From the IMG/VR virus record IMGVR_UViG_3300010296_001812, positions 1-48,321 of that record: a stretch of DNA of 48,321 nucleotides, one strand, 5' to 3'. The first letter of the stretch is position 1. Each line of letters begins with the position of its first letter. The translations under genes and the position numbers were made by a program. A model generated the notes under the pieces. That model was given only the letters and a program-made list of their open reading frames with translations, did no database searches and was not told the origin of the DNA. Origin of the DNA: a virus. Shown here piece after piece: positions 1 through 9,060 of this stretch.

Positions 1-1300
1 CAATAACTGTATTTACATTATCCTGAATTGTGTTACGAGATAGTGTGGTCAAGTTTGGATTAAACTGGAAGAATACTCTTGTCTCAATAAATGTCTTTAC
101 AGGGTCATCAAATTTCAAACTGAATGATGCAACTGATAACTGTTTCGCAAGGTCTTGAATTGCGTCTTTTGTTGATTGTATCGTTGTCGCATCTACATCA
201 TCATTGAACAGAACCGACAAAAAGACCGTTCCGAATTCTGGTTCTAGTGCGTCTTCACCACCGAAAGATTTGATATCTTTGATGAGTGTAGAGAAATTTC
301 TCAAGACCAATGTAGAATAATCTACTGCGGTTACCATACGATTCTGTGATGCATATTGGAATGGTGCATTTTTACGGATTGACTCAATCGATTCTTTATC
401 ACCGCCGCCAACTGCCTTTGTTACCGTTGTTGCGTTGATATTAAATTGTTGACCTTCTACTGTAACCTTACTTTGCGGAGCAAATGTCGAAGCCGTATCA
501 GCATCATTACCCGATACTGCAAGATAGTCAACTGTAACTTTATTACCAGCCGCTGGCGCACGACCTAATGTTTTACCATTACCAAAAGAAAGTTCAAAGA
601 AACCGTTAGGCGCTTCTTTTAATATGAAGAGAGTCGAGTTTTCATTAATATTTGTAGCATTAACTATGTTAGTATATGTTTGAAAACTAGATGAAGTAGA
701 GGTTTCGTATACACGAACAACAACTGTGTCTAAGTCTAATGAGTCGTCTGGTATAATATAGTTTGCATTTTCGGTTGCATCCAACGCAATGAAAGTCTTT
801 GTTCTAGCAATTCCTTCGTGGATTGTGATATTTTGTTTAGCGTCAACGTTTGTAAAGAGATAAAGACCGTTACCATCATCGGTTGCGGAAATATCTTCTA
901 ACGTTTGAAATACATATTCAACTTCATCAACGGTTGCATTGAACTTAAATCCATCATTGATACTAATTTTGTTTGGTCTGGTTGCCAACCCTGACAGATT
1001 CATAGAAAGATTTACTACTGCTTTGGATGCAGTTTTTGAATCAGGGATATATCCAATACCTTCTGCAAGAGAAATGACTGACCCACGAAGTTGTGCCGTT
1101 CCAAGAAATGATTCATTCAAAGCAAAGTTTGCAATGAGACCATTATAATGAGTATTGTATGCAAGCACATCAAGGATGCTCGATAATCCAGATGCTTCAA
1201 AATTATAATCATCAAACTCTCCCCCTTGTTCAAGAAAGGTTTTTAGATTATTTTTGATTGCATCAAAGTCTAGTGAGGTTGATTTGATTGTTGTTCCCAT
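1..1300 (-). CDS. gp6: Baseplate wedge protein gp6, 3' end cut by window edge
   Basis: The reading frame starts at ATG 1300 (MGTTIKSTSLDFDAIKNN) and stays open to base 1, so about 433 codons are present and the C-terminus lies outside the window. The N-terminal pattern 'LDF..IK.nLk.fL..Q..F.dyNFegSgls.lLdvLAYNTHYN' is characteristic of T4 gp6, the wedge protein that forms the inner ring of the baseplate. It lies just downstream of gp25, separated by one base, as in other marine T4-type phages. No Shine-Dalgarno of note is visible, so translation is probably coupled to gp25. Family assignment is from sequence pattern only; it is strong because length, start and neighbours all agree. Confidence 0.9.
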   Translation of the reverse strand, partial: MGTTIKSTSLDFDAIKNNLKTFLEQGGEFDDYNFEASGLSSILDVLAYNTHYNGLIANFALNESFLGTAQLRGSVISLAEGIGYIPDSKTASKAVVNLSMNLSGLATRPNKISINDGFKFNATVDEVEYVFQTLEDISATDDGNGLYLFTNVDAKQNITIHEGIARTKTFIALDATENANYIIPDDSLDLDTVVVRVYETSTSSSFQTYTNIVNATNINENSTLFILKEAPNGFFELSFGNGKTLGRAPAAGNKVTVDYLAVSGNDADTASTFAPQSKVTVEGQQFNINATTVTKAVGGGDKESIESIRKNAPFQYASQNRMVTAVDYSTLVLRNFSTLIKDIKSFGGEDALEPEFGTVFLSVLFNDDVDATTIQSTKDAIQDLAKQLSVASFSLKFDDPVKTFIETRVFFQFNPNLTTLSRNTIQDNVNTVI

Positions 1301-1301
1301 T

Positions 1302-1748
1302 TTATCTTAACCTTGATAGTGTTGCAGTGAATTCTACTTGTTCTTCAGTATTCACCACTTTGAATTTTAGTGTTACACTTAAACTATTATAGTCACTCTG
1401 CAAATCTATTATCAAATCAAGAACTTCCGCTCGAGGTTCATAAAATTGAATAGCATTGATAATTCTATCGCGTAAGAGTGCATCTTTACCTTTATATGCT
1501 AGTTCAAAGAGTTGCGCTCGGACATCTCCTCCAAAATCAGGACGAAATGGTTTTTCCAATTTATTACACATCACCAACGTTTTGACTGACTGTTTCACAG
1601 CGGCTGCATCCGTCTTCTTGAATATTTCTCCAGAGGACGGTTTTGCCGTAAATGATAGGTCGATATCTGTATACTGCTTCGTTCTACTAGTCGTTACCGA
1701 AGCAGTATTGATATTATTATCTTCCTGTGCGAATGCTCTTCTTGCCAT
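1302..1748 (-). CDS. gp25: Baseplate wedge protein gp25
   Basis: This 148-residue protein matches the gp25 / GPW_gp25 lysozyme-like wedge family. Features seen are the 'KPFRPDFGGDVRAQLFEL' block near the middle (T4 equivalent 'PFnPnfGcglrslLFE') and the 'INAIQFYEPRAEVLDLII' helix-strand block. gp25 joins the gp6-gp7 heterotrimer to the sheath-initiating ring in contractile tails. The length is usual for the family. The gene sits between the spike genes and gp6. A perfect late octamer ends five bases before its ATG, so the transcript would begin at or next to the start codon. Confidence 0.93.
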   Translation of the reverse strand: MARRAFAQEDNNINTASVTTSRTKQYTDIDLSFTAKPSSGEIFKKTDAAAVKQSVKTLVMCNKLEKPFRPDFGGDVRAQLFELAYKGKDALLRDRIINAIQFYEPRAEVLDLIIDLQSDYNSLSVTLKFKVVNTEEQVEFTATLSRLR

Positions 1749-1753
1749 GATTC

Positions 1754-1761
1754 TATTTATA
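1754..1761 (-). promoter_or_regulatory. T4-type late promoter TATAAATA for gp25
   Basis: The perfect octamer TATAAATA on the minus strand is followed by five bases (GAATC) and then the gp25 ATG. In T4 the octamer spans about -13 to -6, which would put +1 on the start codon. It lies between the end of the upstream gene (1769) and gp25. Confidence 0.75.
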
Positions 1762-1768
1762 TGTTTTT

Positions 1769-2368
1769 TTAGTCAGTTTCTCTTATTTCTATCAATTCAT
1801 TTTTACTCATAAGTGTTCCATTATACCATGTTTGAATATCATTTGAAAAGGTCACATCAAAACTCTCAGGGACATCGTTGAATCGTAATCCAATCTGACC
1901 AGTCAATTTACCACTGGGGTCATAAGAATCATAGTCCAGATATAGTCTATCAAAGTTGATATAGTCTTTCCAATATTCAGCGATATCAAAGGTTTTCTCA
2001 AAGTCAATATTACCATCTTTGTCTATGACTTGATAATATACCAAGCGACCAAATCGTTTATCTTCAATCACTTCATCACCAATCAGAGATGCCCATATAT
2101 CTTTAGGTTGTAACAATCCTTCCGAAACAATCAGACGGATGTCATTGAACAATGGACTATCGTTGATTACTCTCATAGCTTCTGCATGAAGATATAGATT
2201 ACGAGCGATACGTCTACGATTGAACTCAAACTCGATATGATTAAACGGTGTTCGGTCACCATATGCACCCAAGAACTTTGCAATCGTGATGCCTGGCCCT
2301 AACTTAGTGGCAGAACTGATTGATACTTGGTTCTCTGGGTTGTATACTGGGTCTGCTAATATAATCAT
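1769..2368 (-). CDS. Conserved baseplate-cluster protein, function unknown
   Basis: This 199-residue protein has no family I can name. It starts at ATG 2368, overlaps the end of the spike gene by four bases (ATGA), and ends just before the gp25 late promoter. It is acidic and aromatic-rich, with an 'HIEFEFNRRRIARNLYLHAEAM' helix near residues 43-65 and a beta-rich C-terminal half (KLTGQIGLRFNDVPESF). No signal peptide or membrane segment is visible. Its place between hub/spike and gp25 suggests a virion structural or baseplate assembly role, but that is inferred from position only. Confidence 0.75.
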   Translation of the reverse strand: MIILADPVYNPENQVSISSATKLGPGITIAKFLGAYGDRTPFNHIEFEFNRRRIARNLYLHAEAMRVINDSPLFNDIRLIVSEGLLQPKDIWASLIGDEVIEDKRFGRLVYYQVIDKDGNIDFEKTFDIAEYWKDYINFDRLYLDYDSYDPSGKLTGQIGLRFNDVPESFDVTFSNDIQTWYNGTLMSKNELIEIRETD

Positions 2369-3834
2369 GGTCTAAATCTCTTTCCTCTGTTCTCAAGTGC
2401 ATTCCCGATAGGTTGATAACCAAATCGTGATGATGCAGACTTTTTCACAGTTCTACCAATTGCAGGCGGTGTTGGTATTTTGTATTGGGGGTTCAACAAA
2501 CCATCCGCAACCAGAATACTGCCTACTGCATCACCCACATACGAACTCTTTAGTGCAGAACGAACTTCTGCAATGGTCGGTATTTTATAGAAGTATCCTT
2601 CATATTTCTTTTCAAGTAATAGACTTGTTTTGAGTTTATCCTCTGCATCAATGACAACTGTTCGTATTGCATACGACCCATTGAGTGAATGGTCAACCAC
2701 AAGGTCTGGAGTAATAGGTGCATTCTGACCAGAAATATCTTCTTGTGATAATGAGTGTAATGTTGCAGTATCACCAACTGTGCTTCCTGATGTTGCCGCT
2801 TCTCCATATGATTGTGAGTGTGTAAGGTCTGATACTTCAGCAAATGCCGCTTTATCAGCATTGACAGAACGAATCGCTTCGGTTGCGACACCCTTGAATG
2901 TTCCCCAGAAGATTGCGTTTGAACCACCACCACCTGAAGCAACGCCTTCAACCTCACCCTTACTACCATGATAAGATTTACCTGTGTAGTCAACCTCTTT
3001 ACCACCGATAAGTCCTTTGTTACCAAAGACGGTGATTTGTTTCGCCCCTGTGATATTGGAGACCTTCGAAGTCACTGCAAACTGTTCCTTACCAGACACA
3101 AAGATTTTATCCTCTGATGCAATGTCGATGTTACCCTCAACAAGATTAGACTGATTTCCCTTGACAATCTGATTGTTGTCTGCTAACATAATGTCGGTGT
3201 GTGTTCCGACTGTCTTGGTCGTTCTGGTTTGTTTGGTGGTATATGTTGAGTTCCGAACAACTGTGGTTCTATGATTCTCTTGAATATCTTCTACCATATT
3301 ACCCGCAACATTGACATTATAGTTACCACCGACATCAATATTGAAATCACCTGTGACCTTGAGATTTAGATTACCATTGTAGATGAGATTACCCTCACCT
3401 TCAACGATAACTGTTTGGTCACCGCCCGTAACTTCCACTTTATTGTTTGTTGATGTGATAACAACAGTTCCATCTGCCCGCATCTCAACACCAGAACCCT
3501 TGCGGTGTTTGATTAGAACACGTTCACCGCCTGGTGTATCGTCATACTCAACGACATGACCCGATGGCGTTTCATTCACATCGTTGAATGGATACTGTGA
3601 CGGTCTCTGGGGAACAATGTTTAGTGACACCCCAACATCACCACCGCCTGTCGCAAGTTTATTCACTTGCGTTCCAACCGATGCTTTATTGAGACTTGGC
3701 CCGTAATGATAGTCTACTTTAGGAAACTGACCTGATGGGTCTTGCATTCCATTTTCAGGAACACCGACAGTCTGTTCTTGACCCTCGCCAAGTTTCGCTT
3801 CTCTCTGTGATATGTTGTCTAATTTAGTTGTCAT
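2365..3834 (-). CDS. Baseplate spike protein, gp5 C-terminal beta-helix type
   Basis: This 489-residue protein carries a long run of short hydrophilic strands at about residues 110-285, rich in the pattern 'G(N/D)xNxxVxGDxxxxVxGNxxxxV'. This is typical of the gp5 C-terminal / VgrG-like triple-stranded beta-helix needle. In T4 the needle is fused to an OB-fold and lysozyme; here it is a separate gene. The region before it (about 75-130, 'PSGHVVEYDDTPGGERVLIKH' followed by 'GSGVEMRADGTVVI') is the usual entry to the helix. The C-terminal 170 residues are unassigned. The gene overlaps the amidase gene upstream by one base (TAATG). It probably forms the membrane-piercing tip. Confidence 0.78.
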   Translation of the reverse strand: MTTKLDNISQREAKLGEGQEQTVGVPENGMQDPSGQFPKVDYHYGPSLNKASVGTQVNKLATGGGDVGVSLNIVPQRPSQYPFNDVNETPSGHVVEYDDTPGGERVLIKHRKGSGVEMRADGTVVITSTNNKVEVTGGDQTVIVEGEGNLIYNGNLNLKVTGDFNIDVGGNYNVNVAGNMVEDIQENHRTTVVRNSTYTTKQTRTTKTVGTHTDIMLADNNQIVKGNQSNLVEGNIDIASEDKIFVSGKEQFAVTSKVSNITGAKQITVFGNKGLIGGKEVDYTGKSYHGSKGEVEGVASGGGGSNAIFWGTFKGVATEAIRSVNADKAAFAEVSDLTHSQSYGEAATSGSTVGDTATLHSLSQEDISGQNAPITPDLVVDHSLNGSYAIRTVVIDAEDKLKTSLLLEKKYEGYFYKIPTIAEVRSALKSSYVGDAVGSILVADGLLNPQYKIPTPPAIGRTVKKSASSRFGYQPIGNALENRGKRFRP

Positions 3835-6101
3835 TAGATATCATCCAAACTTATATCTTCGCTTTCAAAAATCTCGCCATATAATCTTGTTTCAGTCGAA
3901 GGTTCATCATCTGTAGGATTATAATCACTCAAGTCTTCAACCTGTAACCACTCACCATCTTCTTCGTCCCACTCAAAATAGTGTCGAGTTCCATCTGGGT
4001 CTGTGCGAGGAACATCTTGACCGTCTGACCCCTTTGTTGGTGGAGCAGGTCTAGCAGTATCTTGCAATATTGCCTTTTCTTCTGGTGCTGGGTCTCCATC
4101 AGGTTCTATTACTTTTGTATTTCTAACCGCAGAACCACTAATAGACTCGTCACCACTTTCTAACAAAGAGGACACATCATTATACACAATTGTCCTACCT
4201 ACAGATTCTAGGTCTATAGATTTCACAACAAAATTGGGTTCTATTGATTGACTATTTAGTGTATCACCCACGACATTTTTCTTACGAAAGATTGCTTCCA
4301 CATAAGCAATAACATCAAAGTAGGGGTCGAGTTCATTTGCATCAACATCACTATGACCAAATACCTGACCGCCTGGGAACTGTCGATAAAAAGCACCTAA
4401 GAACTGTTCGAGTGTGGTATATTGTGCTCGAGTAAAAGAACCGGCACTTCTTTGAGCATCTTCCGAACCCACGGGTGAATCGATACCACCAACCATTACA
4501 ATACCAATTGAGTTCTTATCATGACCATTTGTGGGTGCATGTTCACCCTGTCTGTTCACGGGGCGACCACGTTGTAATCTACCATCTCGTCTTATCACAT
4601 AATGAAATCCAATACCGTCATGACCCAACTCTTTGTGTATATTATTGATTTCAATAGAACCAATGTTTTTGTTCGTAAAGGTTTCGGTTGCGTGGACAAT
4701 TACTTCTGTAATCACCCGATTAATATTTGACATCTCTGTGTCTAGTTCTTCTACAGAAGAGATGTAGGTAAAGACATCATCAGAACTTGTCCGTCCTGAC
4801 CATCTTTGGTTATTATCACTAATTGTCGGCGCATCACCAAACATATCCGCATCAACAACAAATGTGCCAGCGATTGTCGTGTCTATCTTATCAAGACCTG
4901 TTTCGACTGTTGCAACTTCATTGCTGTAATCACTTATTTCTTGTTCAGGAACACCTTGTCTTCTCGCTTCTTCTTCAACTTTAGTTTGTAATTCGATAGT
5001 TGTGGTAGCGGGTGTTGCTGCAGATATTTCCTTCATACGAGGACTTACATTAGATGATTTAGAAACAACTCTCTTTACCGCAGATGTTTTTTCTTTTGGA
5101 CTATCTGCGGTTAGTTCTTTGAATGTCTGTTTATATTCATTTCCGCTGAGAGATACACCACCTGGCACAATATTGGCAACAGATGCTTTTGCATTACCGC
5201 CGATTGTCTCACCAAGATTTTGAAGAAATCCACTCTGAAGTCCATTATCAAATTTCTTATTTGTATTACCGACAAAACTTGTCACAGCACTACCAAAATC
5301 ACTGACCGCAGAGGTGACATTACTGAGTCCTGATTTTATAACATTACCAACACCCTTAAAATTACTAAGAATACTTTTAGATTGAGGTGCCTTTGCAGTT
5401 AAAGCAGATATTCCTGTCGAATTATTTACATTATCTTTTACATCAGACAGTTTACCTGAAATATTACCCACAGGAGTAACATCCTTTACAGTGTCTTTGA
5501 GTGAACCAAAGTCAACACTTGGAATATTCATATTTGATTGTTCAGTTGTGTCTGCTATAGTGTTTGCAAATGATTGAACATCAAGTGCCGCCGCATTCTT
5601 CTTACTCTTTGCAACTTCGACTGATGATGCAATACTTTGGGGGCCAGTTGCACCAACCACCTCTATTGCCGATGATGCGGTATCTCCCGCTGTCTGTGCA
5701 GGCAGACCAGTCATTGAACCTAATGCAGACTTGGGTGTTTTAGTTCCCGTCAGTTTACCAACACCATCAGTCAGTTTACCCACTGAAGTGTTGAGTGTTG
5801 TTTCACTTGCTGTAATTGTATCTTTACCCAGACTCTTGACACCACCCAAAACTTCACCATCTTTACGACCAAGTTTAGTTGCATTTTTGACAAGAGTATC
5901 TTCTTGTGCCTTAGTTGCTTTTGCTGAAAGACTTGACGGACTTGCATCCTCCGTAACCTCTACCCTTTGAGTCAGGGTATATGAAAATCCTTCTGCGTCA
6001 ACACCTCTTGTTGTAACCACTTTATACTTTGAACTAGAGGATTTATTAATCTTCGCCTCGTTCTTTAGTGCAGTGTTAATATTGGACTTATCTAACGACA
6101 T
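3834..6101 (-). CDS. Tail-associated N-acetylmuramoyl-L-alanine amidase
   Basis: This 755-residue protein has a Ser/Thr/Ala/Lys-rich, low-complexity N-terminal part (about 1-410) and an Amidase_2/PGRP-type domain at about 460-605. Zinc ligands can be read as His470 (IVHATE), His583 (FGHSD) and Asp592 (LDPYFDV), with the family block 'GIGFHYVIRRDGRLQRGRP' at 496-513. The family cleaves the amide bond between MurNAc and L-Ala in peptidoglycan. The gene lies between the OB-fold hub protein and the spike, so it most likely supplies the tail-borne wall-cutting activity that the T4 gp5 lysozyme domain provides. The last 145 residues are acidic and unassigned. Confidence 0.85.
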   Translation of the reverse strand: MSLDKSNINTALKNEAKINKSSSSKYKVVTTRGVDAEGFSYTLTQRVEVTEDASPSSLSAKATKAQEDTLVKNATKLGRKDGEVLGGVKSLGKDTITASETTLNTSVGKLTDGVGKLTGTKTPKSALGSMTGLPAQTAGDTASSAIEVVGATGPQSIASSVEVAKSKKNAAALDVQSFANTIADTTEQSNMNIPSVDFGSLKDTVKDVTPVGNISGKLSDVKDNVNNSTGISALTAKAPQSKSILSNFKGVGNVIKSGLSNVTSAVSDFGSAVTSFVGNTNKKFDNGLQSGFLQNLGETIGGNAKASVANIVPGGVSLSGNEYKQTFKELTADSPKEKTSAVKRVVSKSSNVSPRMKEISAATPATTTIELQTKVEEEARRQGVPEQEISDYSNEVATVETGLDKIDTTIAGTFVVDADMFGDAPTISDNNQRWSGRTSSDDVFTYISSVEELDTEMSNINRVITEVIVHATETFTNKNIGSIEINNIHKELGHDGIGFHYVIRRDGRLQRGRPVNRQGEHAPTNGHDKNSIGIVMVGGIDSPVGSEDAQRSAGSFTRAQYTTLEQFLGAFYRQFPGGQVFGHSDVDANELDPYFDVIAYVEAIFRKKNVVGDTLNSQSIEPNFVVKSIDLESVGRTIVYNDVSSLLESGDESISGSAVRNTKVIEPDGDPAPEEKAILQDTARPAPPTKGSDGQDVPRTDPDGTRHYFEWDEEDGEWLQVEDLSDYNPTDDEPSTETRLYGEIFESEDISLDDI

Positions 6102-6103
6102 AA

Positions 6104-6970
6104 TTAAATCCTATCCTTCAATCTTCGAGCAGCAAGTTCAATCTGTTTGATAAATTTTGCGTTAACTTTCTTCGAATAAAAACGAGCAAATATCTCTACA
6201 GAACCATTTATCCCCTCTACGTTTTGGGTATCTAACAGTCTAATATTTGCTTGACTTTCTGTGGTTCTCAATTCATATACAACAAATTTTAATTGTTCAC
6301 TGAATTTCAAATAGTTGTTTGAGAACGCTTTCATTTGAACCCATCGTTTTGCTTCCCATGAGTTAATACCATTTCCCCCTTTTGGAATCTGATTTGTTCT
6401 CATGTTAGAAATAAAAGATAATGTTGCCGTCATGCCTATCGCTTGATTTAATGTATATCCAACGTTCAAGAAGAAACTTAATGCGAATCTTTCTCTATTG
6501 ATTACCACATGTCTCTGTGGGTCACCAAAGTTATCATCTTGAATATCTTTATCTGGTCTCACAAAATCAACAACCTTACCAAAAAAACTTCTAGGGTTTT
6601 GTATTCCCACATCTTCGTCTGGTTGTCCTAGTTGTATCTCTGATGCCATTTCGATGTGTGGTAAAGAACCTAATATGATAGGTGTCTGCGAGTTAACACC
6701 ATCAACAAAGAATCCAAATACCAACGCACTGGGTTGAAGTCTAGGAATACGTCCTAAACCAGAAACTCCACCCTCTGTGGTTGGCAGAACACACTGCGCC
6801 CACGGTAGGTCACTTTCAGGTATATCCACCTGAGAGTGACTATGGAGACCATGCACACGAATCTTGATACGACCTTCATAACCAACGGGTGGTTGATTAC
6901 TAATAACCGTTGCAATAAACCAACGACTATTGTCCCCGTAGTATTCAGATGGGATTGGCGTAGGTGTCAT
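6104..6970 (-). CDS. gp5: gp5-like hub protein: OB-fold plus degenerate tail-lysozyme domain
   Basis: In this 288-residue protein, residues about 15-103 form the gp5 N-terminal OB-fold ('YEGRIKIRVHGLHS', 'DLPWAQCVLPTTEGG', 'TPIILGSLP'), which mounts the spike on the hub. Residues about 158-270 resemble the phage tail lysozyme family (helical block 'AIGMTATLSFISNM', a Gly/Asn turn, 'SWEAKRW', 'EQLKFVVYELRTTE'). The expected catalytic glutamate (usual 'N(L/M)..ESG') is not evident; the equivalent stretch reads SNMRTNQ. It overlaps the gp27-like gene by four bases, which fits a gp27-gp5 pair. I infer that it is structural and that catalysis moved to the neighbouring amidase. Confidence 0.8.
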   Translation of the reverse strand: MTPTPIPSEYYGDNSRWFIATVISNQPPVGYEGRIKIRVHGLHSHSQVDIPESDLPWAQCVLPTTEGGVSGLGRIPRLQPSALVFGFFVDGVNSQTPIILGSLPHIEMASEIQLGQPDEDVGIQNPRSFFGKVVDFVRPDKDIQDDNFGDPQRHVVINRERFALSFFLNVGYTLNQAIGMTATLSFISNMRTNQIPKGGNGINSWEAKRWVQMKAFSNNYLKFSEQLKFVVYELRTTESQANIRLLDTQNVEGINGSVEIFARFYSKKVNAKFIKQIELAARRLKDRI

Positions 6971-8301
6971 GCGTTATCCCTCTCTAGTTTGCAAACATTC
7001 ATACTCACAGTGTGTTGAGTTCCTTGAAAAGTGTGCCTAGTATCATAGATGATAAACTTGCCAGATAATCTTTTATCTAACGCAATTGTCTCATCAATAT
7101 TTTTCTGTATCTCTGCATTGTCATTTATGATATTCATACGAACAACATCACCAACGGTTGCCTTCGCGACAATAAATCCCGCACCTTCAATAACGACATT
7201 CAACATATTTTTATACAGATGTCCTTTTAGTGACATGGACTCAATCTTTTTTCGAAACAACGGTTCTTGAAATTCATCATTATAACTTTGTGTATTGCCA
7301 TATATTCCCGAAGACGTTATAGTATGAAACCTTCTGGATTCATATAGGTCAGATTGTTGTTCTGATAAAAAGAAGTCTTTATCAAATACATTCTGATTCT
7401 TACCAATCACATTTCGATTTTCCATTCTCTCTAGTGTCTTGCGAATACTATATGGTTGATTGAATATCTGTGCTGTATTTAGATTTGTATTTGAATATTG
7501 AGAACTCACTAAACCCTGTTCAACGAGTTTGAGTGTGTTGGACATTTTTGCAGTCTTTACAGCCTTGATTATGAAAGTCTTCTCAAATTCACTCTGACTA
7601 TCTGCAAGACTTACATTAGATGGATTGTATGTATACGGTATCTTGTTATTCCACGGTGTTTGTTGTAACATAACCTCTAGATTACCAAGGCGAATATTCT
7701 CATCATGCATGGATGCATATGTAAAGAACGGAGAACCTGTGTCTGTGGTTGCTCTTGAAGTCAACCATTTCAATGCTTCAAGTATGGTTAGATTAGGAAT
7801 GATACCCTTGATACTTTGTTGTGCAAGAACTGACCCCTGCATATATGAAGTATCAATATTTTTACGCATTTCTTTACCGATAAGTTTAACAAGTGTATCA
7901 TCAATTTTACCGTTAAATGAACGACTAATTTTTTTCGCTCTTGCGAGATATGCATGTTCCTCAATCAAAGTAAAAACATTCAAACTTGATTTAGCATTAT
8001 TATTACTTTTTACACTTTTCTCAAGACTAGTCATGATGAAAGTTCGTTCAAAGACTGAATCTAAGTCATTTTCAACTGAAGCAATACGAATACTGAATCT
8101 CTCTGTCCCTTGAAAGTTCATTATATCAAACAGACTTTTATCATCGAGGATTGCAACCTGACCCGTAAGATAAGGTTTATCGAGACTCTCAAAAATATTA
8201 AACTCTGCAATACTCGATGTCACATCATAAATGTTACCAAGTCTATCTGCTTTGATAGACGCTTCGGTTATCTTGTATTGTTGGGACTGATTTTGTGCCA
8301 T
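6967..8301 (-). CDS. gp27: Baseplate hub protein, gp27-like
   Basis: This 444-residue protein lies directly upstream of the gp5 OB-fold gene. It has the make-up of a gp27/VgrG-N hub subunit: an N-terminal beta-rich domain describing a target path ('DVTSSIAEFNIFESLDKPYLTGQVAILDD'), a middle 'RIASVENDLDSVFERTFIMTSLEKS' strand set, a helical linker ending in 'ILEALKWLTSRA', and a second beta domain ending in 'GKFIIYDTRHTF'. That last block is common in phage late-control/hub proteins ('G.y.i..v.H.f'). T4 gp27 is 391 residues. The call rests on these patterns and on position; a different hub ring protein is possible. Confidence 0.7.
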   Translation of the reverse strand: MAQNQSQQYKITEASIKADRLGNIYDVTSSIAEFNIFESLDKPYLTGQVAILDDKSLFDIMNFQGTERFSIRIASVENDLDSVFERTFIMTSLEKSVKSNNNAKSSLNVFTLIEEHAYLARAKKISRSFNGKIDDTLVKLIGKEMRKNIDTSYMQGSVLAQQSIKGIIPNLTILEALKWLTSRATTDTGSPFFTYASMHDENIRLGNLEVMLQQTPWNNKIPYTYNPSNVSLADSQSEFEKTFIIKAVKTAKMSNTLKLVEQGLVSSQYSNTNLNTAQIFNQPYSIRKTLERMENRNVIGKNQNVFDKDFFLSEQQSDLYESRRFHTITSSGIYGNTQSYNDEFQEPLFRKKIESMSLKGHLYKNMLNVVIEGAGFIVAKATVGDVVRMNIINDNAEIQKNIDETIALDKRLSGKFIIYDTRHTFQGTQHTVSMNVCKLERDNA

Positions 8302-9060
8302 TTATATTCTAGTCTTCATAAATGTATTGAATTCAGAGACAACTTTAACAACAGCATCGGGTCTGATGACAATTATTTCTTTCAGAATATCATTACGTCT
8401 GTCAAGTCTGTCTCTATATGTAACTGGTAACCAACTAGGGTTAGGATTGTTAAAATCATAAAGTGTTAGGTCTTGATGAACGCCATTCGCGTCTTCATAG
8501 TGATGAATTCCATTATACTGTTCGGATTCTCTCACCAAAAATATCTCTTCAGTCTGTCCCTGATTATCAGTATATGATACACGTTCCGTTTGATTAAAGT
8601 TTGTAGTATTTGGTTTTACACCCGTATCAATAATCAATTGTCCCATTTCAGGAATCTTACGAATAATTGTTCCAACTGTGCCACTTATATTACCTGTCAC
8701 AGTCTGACCTACAGGAAAATTATTTGATATATTACTATTAGTTGTAACTATACGATACGGATATTTTACTTTGGCAATATCTAACATCTCGTAGGAAGGT
8801 TTAGGCCAACCTGATACACGAATATCATCATTCATAAGATAGAATGTCCAGTAATAATCAGTAGTTCCATATAATTTGTATGAGAGTGTATCAGGACGTT
8901 CCCCTGCTTGAATGGTATACTTGTTATAGAAAGAAGTATTGTTCTTTAGGTCATCAATCATATCCACATATTGAGATAGATTTTTGAAAAGAACGGGGTC
9001 TTCGCCGTTACCGAATTTGTAACCTATGTATTGAAAGTTTTCGAAATATTTGGTAGTCAT
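8302..9060 (-). CDS. gp53: Baseplate wedge protein gp53
   Basis: This 252-residue protein begins with the gp53 signature 'YFENFQYIGYKF' and a LysM-like segment at about 47-79 ('YTIQAGERPDTLSYKLYG', 'YYWTFYLMND'). gp53 clamps wedges together during baseplate assembly. Residues about 105-160 contain the beta-rich insertion seen in marine versions ('VGQTVTGNISGTVGTI'). The gene overlaps the gp48-like gene upstream by one base (TAATG) and touches the gp27-like gene downstream. It is longer than T4 gp53 (196 residues), as expected from the insertion. Confidence 0.9.
   Translation of the reverse strand: MTTKYFENFQYIGYKFGNGEDPVLFKNLSQYVDMIDDLKNNTSFYNKYTIQAGERPDTLSYKLYGTTDYYWTFYLMNDDIRVSGWPKPSYEMLDIAKVKYPYRIVTTNSNISNNFPVGQTVTGNISGTVGTIIRKIPEMGQLIIDTGVKPNTTNFNQTERVSYTDNQGQTEEIFLVRESEQYNGIHHYEDANGVHQDLTLYDFNNPNPSWLPVTYRDRLDRRNDILKEIIVIRPDAVVKVVSEFNTFMKTRI

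Noticed and set aside
1456-1812. 118-residue plus-strand frame opposite gp25
   Set aside because: Antisense shadow of gp25 with hydrophobic, low-complexity content and no ribosome-binding site.
7625-8113. 162-residue plus-strand frame opposite the gp27-like gene
   Set aside because: Antisense shadow with Cys/Leu-rich composition and no conserved motif.
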